Source: Chloroflexota bacterium
Lineage (GTDB): Bacteria; Chloroflexota; Dehalococcoidia; Lucifugimonadales; Lucifugimonadaceae
DNA: 64,000 nucleotides
Direction of reading: 5' to 3'
Assembly (NCBI GenBank): GCA_013204545.1
Contig: JABMNN010000093.1
Coordinates: 1 to 64,000 of the forward strand
Part shown: piece by piece, positions 27,749-35,984 of the stretch
Position numbering within the stretch: position 1 is the stretch's first letter
Layout: each line of letters starts with the position of its first letter
Translations under genes and position numbers: made by a program
Notes under the pieces: generated by a model
Databases searched by the model: none
Told to the model about the DNA's origin: nothing
What the model saw: only the letters and a program-made list of their open reading frames with translations

Positions 27749-28420
27749 ATGCCCCCGCTGGCACAACAATCACGAGTCGCCGAGAAAATAAAGAAGCTAG
27801 GAAGTTGTATTGAACTTGTCTCGATCGACCCTCACTTCCATGACGTTAGTATTGGGCTTTTTATCAAAGATGGCGTAATGTCCATCTCTAGCTACAGCAC
27901 CATTGAGGGCATCGATGCTCGCATAGAGCAGATTCGAGACCGTTGTACGGGACTCGGTGATGTTGTGGCTGTCGCAGGCACAACTGACCAACTTCGACTG
28001 ATTTCCGATTTGCAACTAGATCGGGCATTGCGATTTATGTTCATTGCTGCAGTTGAAAAAGATCCTTCGACCGAATTTCCGACTGGCCGCATAACTACTC
28101 CAGACACTAAGACAAAGCTCACATTCGTTATCAATGGAGAGGAAGTCGACGGTTCCTATGTCTATACGATCTCTGCCGAGGGCGAAGCTGAGCGACCTGA
28201 AATGCGAGTCAGGGCTGCAGTTGGCGGATTCCTTCGCTACTCGGGTTGTACCCGGGTTGACAAGGACAAATTTTCATTCCCTGATGGCAAGAGATATGAC
28301 AATTTCGCCCGCCTCATTCTGCCACTCGCAAGAAATGTAAGTGCTGTTGATGCGCAACTTGAGCAGGACGAAATGGCTGGTCAGATGAATACTCAAACAC
28401 TCGGTTTCGCTCAAAGTTAG
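27749..28420 (+). CDS. Unknown protein in the corrinoid operon, 223 aa
   Basis: I do not recognise this family. The protein is soluble, with an N-terminal alpha/beta segment (IELVSIDPHFHDVSIGLF), a helical segment around residues 45-95, an acidic beta-rich middle (TFVINGEEVDGSYVYTIS) and a segment GGFLRYSGCTRVDKDKFSFP. There are three Cys (CIELVS, RDRCTGLG, YSGCTR), not in a metal-site spacing. Tight spacing to both neighbours (29 and 34 bases) and matching codon use make it a genuine operon member. A substrate-binding, scaffolding or methyl-donor-specific role is possible but unsupported. Confidence 0.7.
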   Translation: MPPLAQQSRVAEKIKKLGSCIELVSIDPHFHDVSIGLFIKDGVMSISSYSTIEGIDARIEQIRDRCTGLGDVVAVAGTTDQLRLISDLQLDRALRFMFIAAVEKDPSTEFPTGRITTPDTKTKLTFVINGEEVDGSYVYTISAEGEAERPEMRVRAAVGGFLRYSGCTRVDKDKFSFPDGKRYDNFARLILPLARNVSAVDAQLEQDEMAGQMNTQTLGFAQS

Positions 28421-28454
28421 CCGAATTATTAGATAAGGTCTTCAGGACAAATAC

Positions 28455-29498
28455 ATGTCACTCGTAATTGAAAAAATGACATCCCGGGAACGAGTAATGG
28501 CAGCTCTCGCCGGAGATCCGGTTGATCGTCCACCCGTTTGTACTCCGACTAATGTTGCCACTGTTGAACTGATGGATTTGGTTAATGCGCCATTCCCCGA
28601 TGCGAACCGTGACGGTGAGATGAACGCACGACTCGCGGCAACTGCTTACACAGAACTTGGATTCGACACGATCGCTCCTTACTTTTCGATTATCCAAGAG
28701 TCGTCTGCACTTGGATGTGATATGCAGTGGGAACAAAAGGACAACTGGCCGACGGTTAGGATGTCCAATCCGATTTGGAAGAGTTCATCTGATGTGAAAA
28801 TTCCTTCAGATTTCCTCGAACATCCAGACACCAAAGCGATCACCGATTCGATCCGAATTCTCAAACAGGAGTTCGGCGACGAAGTAGCCATTGTCGGTAA
28901 AACAATGGGGCCGTGGACTCTCGCTTATCACGTATTTGGCGTTGAACCGTTCCTTCTTGGCACAGTAGACAACCCTGACGAGACCATGAAGGCGCTCGAA
29001 GCTCTTAAAGAGATAACGCTCTTGTTCGGTCAAGCTCAAATTGATGCGGGAGCCGATGTTCTAACAGTCCCAGATCACGCAACTGGTGACCTAGTTAGTG
29101 GAGAGTACTACCGACGGTTCCTGTTGGAGTTGCATCAAGAACTGGAAGAAGAACTTTCTGTTCCATTGATACTTCACATCTGTGGTGCGACGGTTGACCG
29201 TATGCCATATATCGCTGAGACTGGCATGGCAGCATTTCACTTCGACTCGAAAAATGATCCCTTTGAGGCGATGGCCGCAGTCAATGGAAAAATTCGACTT
29301 GTGGGAAACATCAACAATCCTACGACTCTATACGCTAGAGGACCCGAAGATGTTCGAGCCGAGGTGAACAAAGCTCTCGATGCTGGTGTCCAATTGATTG
29401 CTCCTGAATGTGCAATTCCTCTTAAAACCAAATTAGAAAACCTACTGGAGATACCGGTAGCTATCAAAGACTGGGTCGCCGAGCGTGGACGCAATTAG
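28455..29498 (+). CDS. MtaA/CmuA-type (uroporphyrinogen-decarboxylase-like) corrinoid methyltransferase
   Basis: A 347-residue protein of the URO-D fold branch used for methyl transfer to or from corrinoid proteins. It starts MTSRERVMAALAGDPVDRPPV, has GKTMGPWTLAYHVFG, and carries the zinc-binding triad H241-x-C243 (LHICGA) and C319 (APECAIPL). True uroporphyrinogen decarboxylases lack this His-Cys-Cys zinc site, so methyl transfer is favoured. In characterised systems such proteins move methyl between a methylated substrate, a cobamide protein and a thiol or folate. Here the partner should be the corrinoid protein encoded 140 bases downstream. Confidence 0.88.
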   Translation: MSLVIEKMTSRERVMAALAGDPVDRPPVCTPTNVATVELMDLVNAPFPDANRDGEMNARLAATAYTELGFDTIAPYFSIIQESSALGCDMQWEQKDNWPTVRMSNPIWKSSSDVKIPSDFLEHPDTKAITDSIRILKQEFGDEVAIVGKTMGPWTLAYHVFGVEPFLLGTVDNPDETMKALEALKEITLLFGQAQIDAGADVLTVPDHATGDLVSGEYYRRFLLELHQELEEELSVPLILHICGATVDRMPYIAETGMAAFHFDSKNDPFEAMAAVNGKIRLVGNINNPTTLYARGPEDVRAEVNKALDAGVQLIAPECAIPLKTKLENLLEIPVAIKDWVAERGRN

Positions 29499-29563
29499 CA
29501 CCCGAAAACTTATGAGTATATTTCTAATTCATTTTCGTTCGATCCAATGAGACAATGAATGAC

Positions 29564-29602
29564 TGGAGCCGGAATTACAGCACTGTTGTAACTCGGACTC
29601 CA
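29564..29602 (+). promoter_or_regulatory. Imperfect hairpin before the corrinoid-protein gene
   Basis: TGGAGCCGGAATTACA and TGTAACTCGGACTCCA form a 16-bp stem with about three mismatches and a short loop. It is the only long gap inside the corrinoid operon (140 bases). It could be an mRNA-processing or stabilising element that raises expression of the downstream B12 protein; this is inference. Confidence 0.5.
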
Positions 29603-29638
29603 TAGACCCCATAGTAAAAAAAAAGTTCGAGATAATTA

Positions 29639-30388
29639 ATGCCGATTACGCACGAAGGCCTTGCCCGAGAATTCGAGTTCGTAACTCGACCAGGTGAACG
29701 AAAGCACATTTTAGAAGGGATCGATGGCACTGCCCCGATCCTGCAGGAACTCGCATATGAACTAATCGTCGGAAACAATACTGACGTAGACCGCCTGACT
29801 CAGGAGGCCCTTGCTGAGGGGTTTACAGCAAATGAACTTCTCGACAACGGGCTTCTCAACGGCATGGCGATAGTAGGCGTAAAATTTCGAGACAACCTGA
29901 TCTTTGTTCCTGAAGTTCTGGTTGCTGCTCGTGCGATGAAAGCGGGAATGGCCCACATCGAACCGATCCTCTCAGCATCTGGCGCAGAGCCTGCTGGAAT
30001 CATCATCATGGGTACGGTCAAAGGTGACCTTCACGACATCGGCAAAAACCTTTGCATCATGATGCTTCGTGGTGCCGGTTTCATTGTTCACGATATTGGC
30101 GTCGACTCATCTCCTCAAGATTTCATCGATGCTGCGGAAGAACACAAGGCACATGTAGTTGGGATGTCGGCGCTACTGACCACAACCATGCCTAACATGG
30201 GGCGTACGATTGCAGCTTTTGAAGACATGGGATTACGCGATGAAGTTCGAATCATGGTAGGCGGGGCTCCCGTTACCCAGGACTTCGCCGAGGAAATGGG
30301 TGCTGATGCTTATGGGGACAATGCAGTGGATGCTGTCGACAAGGCAAAAGAACTCGTCAAACAACTCGCAGAATTAAAATCTAGTTAG
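29639..30388 (+). CDS. Corrinoid (B12-binding) methyl-carrier protein, MtaC/MtbC-like
   Basis: A 249-residue free-standing cobalamin protein. An N-terminal extension of ~30 residues precedes the four-helix cap (LAYELIVGNNTDVDRLTQEA), which shields the methyl group. The Rossmann B12 domain carries the DxHxxG signature D130-L-H132-D-I-G135 (GTVKGDLHDIGKNLC), the later VVGMSALLTTTMPNM loop, and VRIMVGGAPVTQDFAEEMGA. H132 should be the lower cobalt ligand. It would shuttle methyl between the MtaA-like enzyme and the homocysteine methyltransferase domain and would be reactivated by the Fe-S protein at 30790-32421. No ribosome site is obvious; the ATG is at 29639. Confidence 0.95.
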   Translation: MPITHEGLAREFEFVTRPGERKHILEGIDGTAPILQELAYELIVGNNTDVDRLTQEALAEGFTANELLDNGLLNGMAIVGVKFRDNLIFVPEVLVAARAMKAGMAHIEPILSASGAEPAGIIIMGTVKGDLHDIGKNLCIMMLRGAGFIVHDIGVDSSPQDFIDAAEEHKAHVVGMSALLTTTMPNMGRTIAAFEDMGLRDEVRIMVGGAPVTQDFAEEMGADAYGDNAVDAVDKAKELVKQLAELKSS

Positions 30389-30425
30389 ACCTAGGATTTT
30401 CAGATGTGTGGATGGGGGATGTTCA

Positions 30426-30692
30426 ATGGTTGACGAGGGAGCCAGAAAACAAAATCCAAAGCTGGATTCAGACAAAGCTCGCGCCAGTCTTGATCGTCTT
30501 TACGACATCTACCGAGATATTGCTTCAACAGCCGACGAAGTAATGCAGACACGGTGCCCGTACAAAGACGCTTCGAGTCGCTGTACTGCCAAGTTCGGCT
30601 GCCGAAACCAATTCTTCACGAAAAATCCGCAATCGCTGCCCGCCTGTGCCGGTAGCGACATGATCGACTACCGGGAAGCTTGGGATAACTAA
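30426..30692 (+). CDS. Small four-cysteine protein in the corrinoid operon, 88 aa
   Basis: The protein has an N-terminal helical part (residues ~15-42) and a C-terminal Cys region, with C44, C53, C59 and C74 in RCPYKDASSRCTAKFGCRNQ and PACAGSDMIDYREAW. Four Cys spaced x8-x5-x14 suggest a zinc or Fe-S site. GGGGGA eight bases before the ATG at 30426 decides the start; a GTG at 30408 would add six residues. I know no characterised family. It lies between the corrinoid protein and its predicted activator, so an accessory role in cobalt reduction or zinc/corrinoid assembly is possible. Confidence 0.7.
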   Translation: MVDEGARKQNPKLDSDKARASLDRLYDIYRDIASTADEVMQTRCPYKDASSRCTAKFGCRNQFFTKNPQSLPACAGSDMIDYREAWDN

Positions 30693-30789
30693 CGCACTGA
30701 TTTCTGATCCCAATTAGCCGCTACTACGGCATGCGCTGGGATAGTCCAGATTTAATCCTTGTATTCAGACTCTCTGAGATTATCGAAGC

Positions 30790-32421
30790 TTGAGCCCCAT
30801 ATTTCTAAACTCAAAAAAACTTGATGCTAATCAGAACGATTCGTTGTTCGATTTCGCGGATACTCTTTCAATAAGGGTGCCGACCTCTTGTGGTCGGACT
30901 GGGGAGTGTCACGAGTGCATTGTCGAAGTTCGAAAGGGATATGACGCACTAACGCCGCCAACTGACGAAGAAAAATTCCTCAGAGGCAACTATCGACTAG
31001 CCTGCCAAGCATGTGTCGTAGATCCTGAAGCCGACATAGATTTCGCCGTTCTGAGACGACAACCACGCATCCTTACCGAGGGTACAAAACGACACACGAA
31101 ACTTAACCCGGCGTACCTTCGTGTTGGTGATGACGTTGTGTTCAGCGACCCGGCAGGCCCGATTATCGTCGACCAGTATAGAGGAGCCATATACGGCATT
31201 GCTGCTGACCTCGGTACAACAACGGTTGTGCTAAATCTTGTGAATCTTGAATCCGGTGAAACTGAATACACCGCATCATTCGAAAATCCACAACGATTTG
31301 GCGGCAGCGACATCATGAACCGTATCTCGTACGATGGCGGGTCTGATGCTGGTGAACTACGTGCAGTAATGGTCTCTTCGATCAATTTTGAAATTGGCGA
31401 GATGGTGCGAGCCCTAAAAATCAGAAGACGTCAGATATTCGAGATCGTCGCAGTTGGCAACACGACGATGCGGGATCTGTTTTTTGGACTCGACGTACAA
31501 AGCATCGGCACACGACCGTACAAATCATTCGTAGAGGATGAATTTCGGGCTTCGAAACGGACTACAACTGCCCTTACCACTACTGCCGCTAAACTCGAAT
31601 TGAGAATCCATCCGAAAGCGACCGTCTACGGAGGCCCGTTGATTGCATCTCACATTGGAGCGGATACGGCAGCCGATCTGCTGGCTCTCGGAATCGAGGA
31701 TCAGATTGAACCGATCATTCTTGTCGACGTTGGGACTAATACTGAGGTTGTGATCGGAAACCGAGATAGATTGTTGGCGGCCTCCTGCCCTGCTGGCCCT
31801 GCTTTCGAAGGCGGTGAAGTAACCTACGGAATGCCAGGCTATGACGGTGCGGTCGAGAGAGTATCCATCGACGACATGGGCGTGGCTGACTGTCAGGCAA
31901 TCGGTGAGATTGAACCAATAGGAATTTGTGGTTCAGGACTTATCGACTTGCTTGCTGAGCTTCGCCGTACGAACTTGATGGATGAACTTGGAAGATTCAA
32001 AGGTGGGGCTAGCGAATACGAATTTGCTCCTTCGAACAACCTGACATTGTCCCGTGCAGACATTTCGGCACTCGCGCAGGCAAAAGCGGCTAATTATTGC
32101 GGACAGGCAATTGTGCTTCGAGAGTACGGTTTGCCTCTCGACCGATTTGAAAAGCTGTATCTTGCCGGTGGATTCGCCAACTACGTCGATGCATCAAATG
32201 CTATCAACATTGGCTTTATCGCAAATATGCCCCTTGAAAAGGTCGAAAAAGTTGGCAACGCGTCGCTTGAGGGTGTAGTAATCATGCTTCTCTCGACGCT
32301 CAAACGTGATGAAATCGAGAAGCTAACTGCAAGGGTCGAACATGTTGAACTAGAAACCGCCCCAGATTTCTTCGACTTCTTTGTTGAAGGCTGCATGTTC
32401 AAGCCGATGGAATCTATTTAG
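30790..32421 (+). CDS. Corrinoid activation protein: 2Fe-2S ferredoxin plus ASKHA ATPase (RACE family)
   Basis: Reductive activator of corrinoid enzymes (543 residues). The N-terminal plant-type 2Fe-2S domain has C34-x5-C40-x2-C43 (TSCGRTGECHEC) and C72 (LACQAC). A linker leads to the ASKHA ATPase region with GIAADLGTTTVVLNLV, FENPQRFGGSDIMNRI, VGNTTMRDLFFG, ILVDVGTNTEVVIG and LAGGFANYV. Relatives reduce inactive Co(II) to Co(I) at the cost of ATP, replacing the SAM-dependent reactivation domain of MetH. The start is TTG at 30790. It closes the operon, and its presence argues that the corrinoid protein is catalytically cycled. Confidence 0.93.
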   Translation: MSPIFLNSKKLDANQNDSLFDFADTLSIRVPTSCGRTGECHECIVEVRKGYDALTPPTDEEKFLRGNYRLACQACVVDPEADIDFAVLRRQPRILTEGTKRHTKLNPAYLRVGDDVVFSDPAGPIIVDQYRGAIYGIAADLGTTTVVLNLVNLESGETEYTASFENPQRFGGSDIMNRISYDGGSDAGELRAVMVSSINFEIGEMVRALKIRRRQIFEIVAVGNTTMRDLFFGLDVQSIGTRPYKSFVEDEFRASKRTTTALTTTAAKLELRIHPKATVYGGPLIASHIGADTAADLLALGIEDQIEPIILVDVGTNTEVVIGNRDRLLAASCPAGPAFEGGEVTYGMPGYDGAVERVSIDDMGVADCQAIGEIEPIGICGSGLIDLLAELRRTNLMDELGRFKGGASEYEFAPSNNLTLSRADISALAQAKAANYCGQAIVLREYGLPLDRFEKLYLAGGFANYVDASNAINIGFIANMPLEKVEKVGNASLEGVVIMLLSTLKRDEIEKLTARVEHVELETAPDFFDFFVEGCMFKPMESI

Positions 32422-32736
32422 ACCTCGCGACTATCCCTGCTGGTTCCATTGATTTGCCCTTAGGACCCGCATCGCAAATAGACATCGGAAACTGACAAGA
32501 ACGTTGTCATCGCCATACACCGCTCCAACGATTCTCAGTTCCAGCTAGATGTTTCCGAAAAATCCACCTAAATCGATAGTCTTTCCAATCATGATTGCTT
32601 CGTCGGTCGTGGTTGAACAAAACACATTCAGCAATAACGCTTACGCAAAAGTGGAATATTAGGGTTTCTGTAGACACTTCACGGTAATTAGAATTTTGGC
32701 GACTCATGATCCAAATGGAATGTATCATTCTGCGCC
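32422..32736. other. Intergenic region after the corrinoid operon
   Basis: A 315-base gap between the RACE gene and the D-2-hydroxyacid dehydrogenase on the same strand. No strong terminator hairpin or RNA gene was recognised. The last ~60 bases, TA-rich (GTAATTAGAATTTT), are a plausible promoter for the dehydrogenase. Confidence 0.35.
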
Positions 32737-33723
32737 ATGACTACTAAAGTACTAATTACCGACTACGTATGGCCCTCCACGGATCCTGAACGTGAGGTTC
32801 TGGAAGCTGCCGGCATGGAACTTGTCATCGCTCCAGATACTTCAGAGTCGACTCTCGCTAAGTTGGCAAAAGATGTCGACGCAATAATGTTTTGTTTCGC
32901 TCAAGTGACTGCCAAAGTGCTTGAAACAGCAACAAATTGCAAAATTGCCGCGCGTTATGGCATCGGTGTCGATAACGTAGATATCGCCAAAGCGACTGAG
33001 TTAGGGATAGTAGTAACCAACGTTCCGGACTATTGCATGGACGAAGTTACCGACCACGCACTTGGAATGATTCTGGCGTTGAACCGACGGTTCGTCCCAC
33101 ACACTAAGGAAGTGGTCTCTGGTGGATGGAGTAACGTCGCTCTCAACCAGCCGATGCACAGAACTCGAGGGGCAACCCTCGGAATTGTCGGATATGGGCG
33201 AATTGGTCGTGCGCTTGCAGCGAAATCTGTCGGATTCGGAATGCGGATTCTCGCCTACGACCCGCTCATCGCGCCTGGATCGGAAGTCGACGGTGCAAAA
33301 GCAGTGTCGTTAGATGATTTGCTAAAAGAAGCTGATTTTGTTTCGTTGCATGTGCCATTGATCCCGGCCACCAAAAACATGATCAGCGCGCCTGAACTTG
33401 CGAGAATGAAGTCTGGCTCAATAATCGTCAACTGCGCACGAGGTGGGCTGATAGACGAGGACGCACTCGCAGCGTCGCTAAGTACCGGGCACACTGCCGG
33501 TGCAGGACTTGACGTGGTCGAACCGACACCACCAGACCCTTCAAGCAATCTCCTGCAACAGGAAAATGTGATTATCACGCCTCACACGGCATTCTTCTCT
33601 CAGGCATCGACACTTGAATTGGAACGACGAACTGCCCGTGAAGTGATTCGAGTTCTCAAGGGTGAAATGCCAGAGAATCTGATCAATCCAAATGTATTGG
33701 GCAAAACTCGATCAGGAATTTAA
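32737..33723 (+). CDS. D-2-hydroxyacid dehydrogenase (phosphoglycerate dehydrogenase / CtBP-like)
   Basis: 328-residue NAD-dependent dehydrogenase. The motifs are GATLGIVGYGRIGRALAAK (NAD), IVNCARGGLIDEDAL (catalytic Arg), DVVEPTPPDPSSNL (Glu) and IITPHTAFFSQAS (His). The segment ARYGIGVDNVDIAKATELGI is typical of the PGDH/CtBP branch. There is no ACT regulatory domain, so it is the short form. The product ends 11 bases before the convergent transglutaminase-like gene. The physiological substrate is unknown. Confidence 0.9.
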   Translation: MTTKVLITDYVWPSTDPEREVLEAAGMELVIAPDTSESTLAKLAKDVDAIMFCFAQVTAKVLETATNCKIAARYGIGVDNVDIAKATELGIVVTNVPDYCMDEVTDHALGMILALNRRFVPHTKEVVSGGWSNVALNQPMHRTRGATLGIVGYGRIGRALAAKSVGFGMRILAYDPLIAPGSEVDGAKAVSLDDLLKEADFVSLHVPLIPATKNMISAPELARMKSGSIIVNCARGGLIDEDALAASLSTGHTAGAGLDVVEPTPPDPSSNLLQQENVIITPHTAFFSQASTLELERRTAREVIRVLKGEMPENLINPNVLGKTRSGI

Positions 33724-33734
33724 CGAAGTTAAAA

Positions 33735-35984
33735 CTAACCGATAATCGATCGAAGATCTCTGGCGTGGCCAGCAGCCGATATGACCTGTTGTGTATCAAG
33801 TTCGATTGATGAGAACGCTGCCCTCGAAGCTGCTCCAGCAAGCCAGTTGAGTGCTTCAGCATTTTCACCGACGTACAACTGAGCAGCAAATGCGTATTCA
33901 CGGTACGACTCGCTAGCGAGTCGGTGCCTGAATCCATTCTTCGCTAGATGTTTTTCGGCTGATGCGAATGCGGCGATCACAGCTTTCCTGTCATTCCCAT
34001 CTATGGCCGAATAAGCGAACTTCACTGGCTTTATTGAATCGTTTTTACGATAGAAGAACAAGAACCAGACCGACATCACAGTCATTCCGACACTAGCCAA
34101 CGCAACCAGGCCCCAGTTAAGTCCACTTTTCACAGCGAATTCGAAGCCCTTTTGCAGCAGCCCCGGTGTTTGACCTGCAGCTGCAGCAAGATTGTTTCCG
34201 ATTCGTTGATCGAACAGCGAACTCAGACCTGACGGCCGAGCTTCTACTAGGTCGGCAGGCGTTGGTAGATCAGATCGAGTAGAAGCGTCGAATGGAATCC
34301 AACCTGCGCCCCGGAAGTAGATTTCAGACCAAGCATGTGCATCCTGTGGTGTAAGCTTACTGGCACCCGAGTACGAGTTGTACTGACCTGGCAAGTAACC
34401 CGTTGCGACGCGCGATTGTAGGCCAGCAGAACGGGCCATTAGTGTGAGCGTTGTCGCGAAGTCGATTGCTGACCCTGGCAACTGTCCGATTATGAATTGG
34501 TTGATATCCGTCGAAGGCTGAAGGGGTGATTTCGCTTGTTCATCGTATTCCAGATGTTGAAGGTACGAAGTTAATGCGGAAGCCTTATCAAAATCGTTTT
34601 CTGCACCTTTGGTCAAAGCTGCCGTGAGTGACTGCAGTTCATGGGAATTAGGCGGAATTACGCCATATTCTCGACTTACCCATTCTGCACGGTCACGACG
34701 CAGAATATCTGGATCGGTTTCAGGCTGCTTCGATACAATCTGATACGTCGAGCCCGGAGTCAGAGACATACGCCCTCGATTATCACGCGGGACAGCAATC
34801 GCGAGCGGCTCGTATCCAGTCAGTAGATTTGTTCCGAGATTCTGTTGGAGGAAGTAGGTCTGCAGGTATCGATCTTGTTGAGTAGCGTCAGCAGACTGTC
34901 CGAATAGGGACTGGAACTTACGGTCATCTTTGATAGTTGAATACCACATTCCGAGGTTGTCATTTGCCTTCGGATCGAACGTATCGTAAGTTCGTCCACG
35001 CCAATAGCTGGCAACAGAACTACGTACAAACGCGACGCTGGCACCACCGCCGATTTCACCTATTAATGGCATTCCAGAGACATCACTGGTGAGGTCACTT
35101 GGGTCTCCTATGAAATCATTTTGCACGGCAGAACCGTCAATGAAACCACCCTGTGAGAAAAAATCAGGATCGATCTGTGGTTGGACCTGCTGGCCATCCT
35201 GGTCATTAAGTATGGACTGTGCCATCTCAGGATCGATATTTGGTAAAGGAGAATCTTGACCATTCACCGGTAAGAAAGCTGCTCGAGCCGCTTGCGGAGT
35301 ATGTGAAGTGTCCCAAGGTAATATCATGAACGAAATGAAGGAAGCGAGAACTACTGCTAGTCCGGCTCCTGCCCAGTAAATCGCTGATCCGAACCGGTTA
35401 CTGAATCCCTTCTCAGAGGCTCCTGAAGTCAGGTCCACATACTGCGCGGTGGCGAGAAAAATCACGACTATCGTCATGTAACCGCCCAATAGTCCGGCAA
35501 ATTCGTTGCCGAAGGCTTTCTCCGCGGTAAAGAACATCACCAGCCCGCTGAACACAAGTTGAGTGTAAAGGCCAGCTCTGGTCCGAGCGTCAAATACTGA
35601 GGCAGCACCAGCTATCAACAGGAAGTTGGCCACCGGGATCCGGTTCCCCTGAAGTGCTTCCACCAACTCAAACCGCATGGTCACACCGGCCGTGATGATC
35701 GTCCCCGCGATCATCATCGAAATCCACGGCATGCGCTTACGAATTGCTTTCATCGCAACCCAATGCCCGACCAGAGTCACCGGAATAGCCAGCAACGGAA
35801 TCGTCGATGACACACCGACGAAGTACATAGTCAGCGCTGCCCAAATAGTTGCCGCCGCTATAAGTACACGGACACGTAGAGACATCTCAGGACGATCGTT
35901 GAAGACTTTCCGGTACGCCTTGCCGAGAGTCGATTCATAACGTTGAAGAACGACAGAGTCCGGGGCTTGGTGAGCGGTGGTCAT
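33735..35984 (-). CDS. Membrane transglutaminase-like protein (TgpA/DUF3488 type) lacking the catalytic Cys
   Basis: A 749-residue membrane protein. About six N-terminal helices (residues ~35-225, e.g. VLIAAATIWAALTMYFVGVS and VLASFISFMILPW) precede a large extracytoplasmic region with a transglutaminase-like core. One further helix follows near WGLVALASVGMTVMSVWFLF, then a ~110-residue cytoplasmic DUF4129-like tail. The core should read GxCxxFA...; here it is LPGSAIDFATTLTLMARSAG, so the nucleophile Cys is Ala (codon 34467-34469, residue ~506). The His (DAHAWSEIYF) and Asp (WIPFDAS) of the triad remain. It overlaps the DUF58 gene by four bases (ATGA), in a MoxR-DUF58-transglutaminase operon. 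It probably binds peptide rather than cleaves it. Confidence 0.85.
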   Translation of the reverse strand: MTTAHQAPDSVVLQRYESTLGKAYRKVFNDRPEMSLRVRVLIAAATIWAALTMYFVGVSSTIPLLAIPVTLVGHWVAMKAIRKRMPWISMMIAGTIITAGVTMRFELVEALQGNRIPVANFLLIAGAASVFDARTRAGLYTQLVFSGLVMFFTAEKAFGNEFAGLLGGYMTIVVIFLATAQYVDLTSGASEKGFSNRFGSAIYWAGAGLAVVLASFISFMILPWDTSHTPQAARAAFLPVNGQDSPLPNIDPEMAQSILNDQDGQQVQPQIDPDFFSQGGFIDGSAVQNDFIGDPSDLTSDVSGMPLIGEIGGGASVAFVRSSVASYWRGRTYDTFDPKANDNLGMWYSTIKDDRKFQSLFGQSADATQQDRYLQTYFLQQNLGTNLLTGYEPLAIAVPRDNRGRMSLTPGSTYQIVSKQPETDPDILRRDRAEWVSREYGVIPPNSHELQSLTAALTKGAENDFDKASALTSYLQHLEYDEQAKSPLQPSTDINQFIIGQLPGSAIDFATTLTLMARSAGLQSRVATGYLPGQYNSYSGASKLTPQDAHAWSEIYFRGAGWIPFDASTRSDLPTPADLVEARPSGLSSLFDQRIGNNLAAAAGQTPGLLQKGFEFAVKSGLNWGLVALASVGMTVMSVWFLFFYRKNDSIKPVKFAYSAIDGNDRKAVIAAFASAEKHLAKNGFRHRLASESYREYAFAAQLYVGENAEALNWLAGAASRAAFSSIELDTQQVISAAGHARDLRSIIG

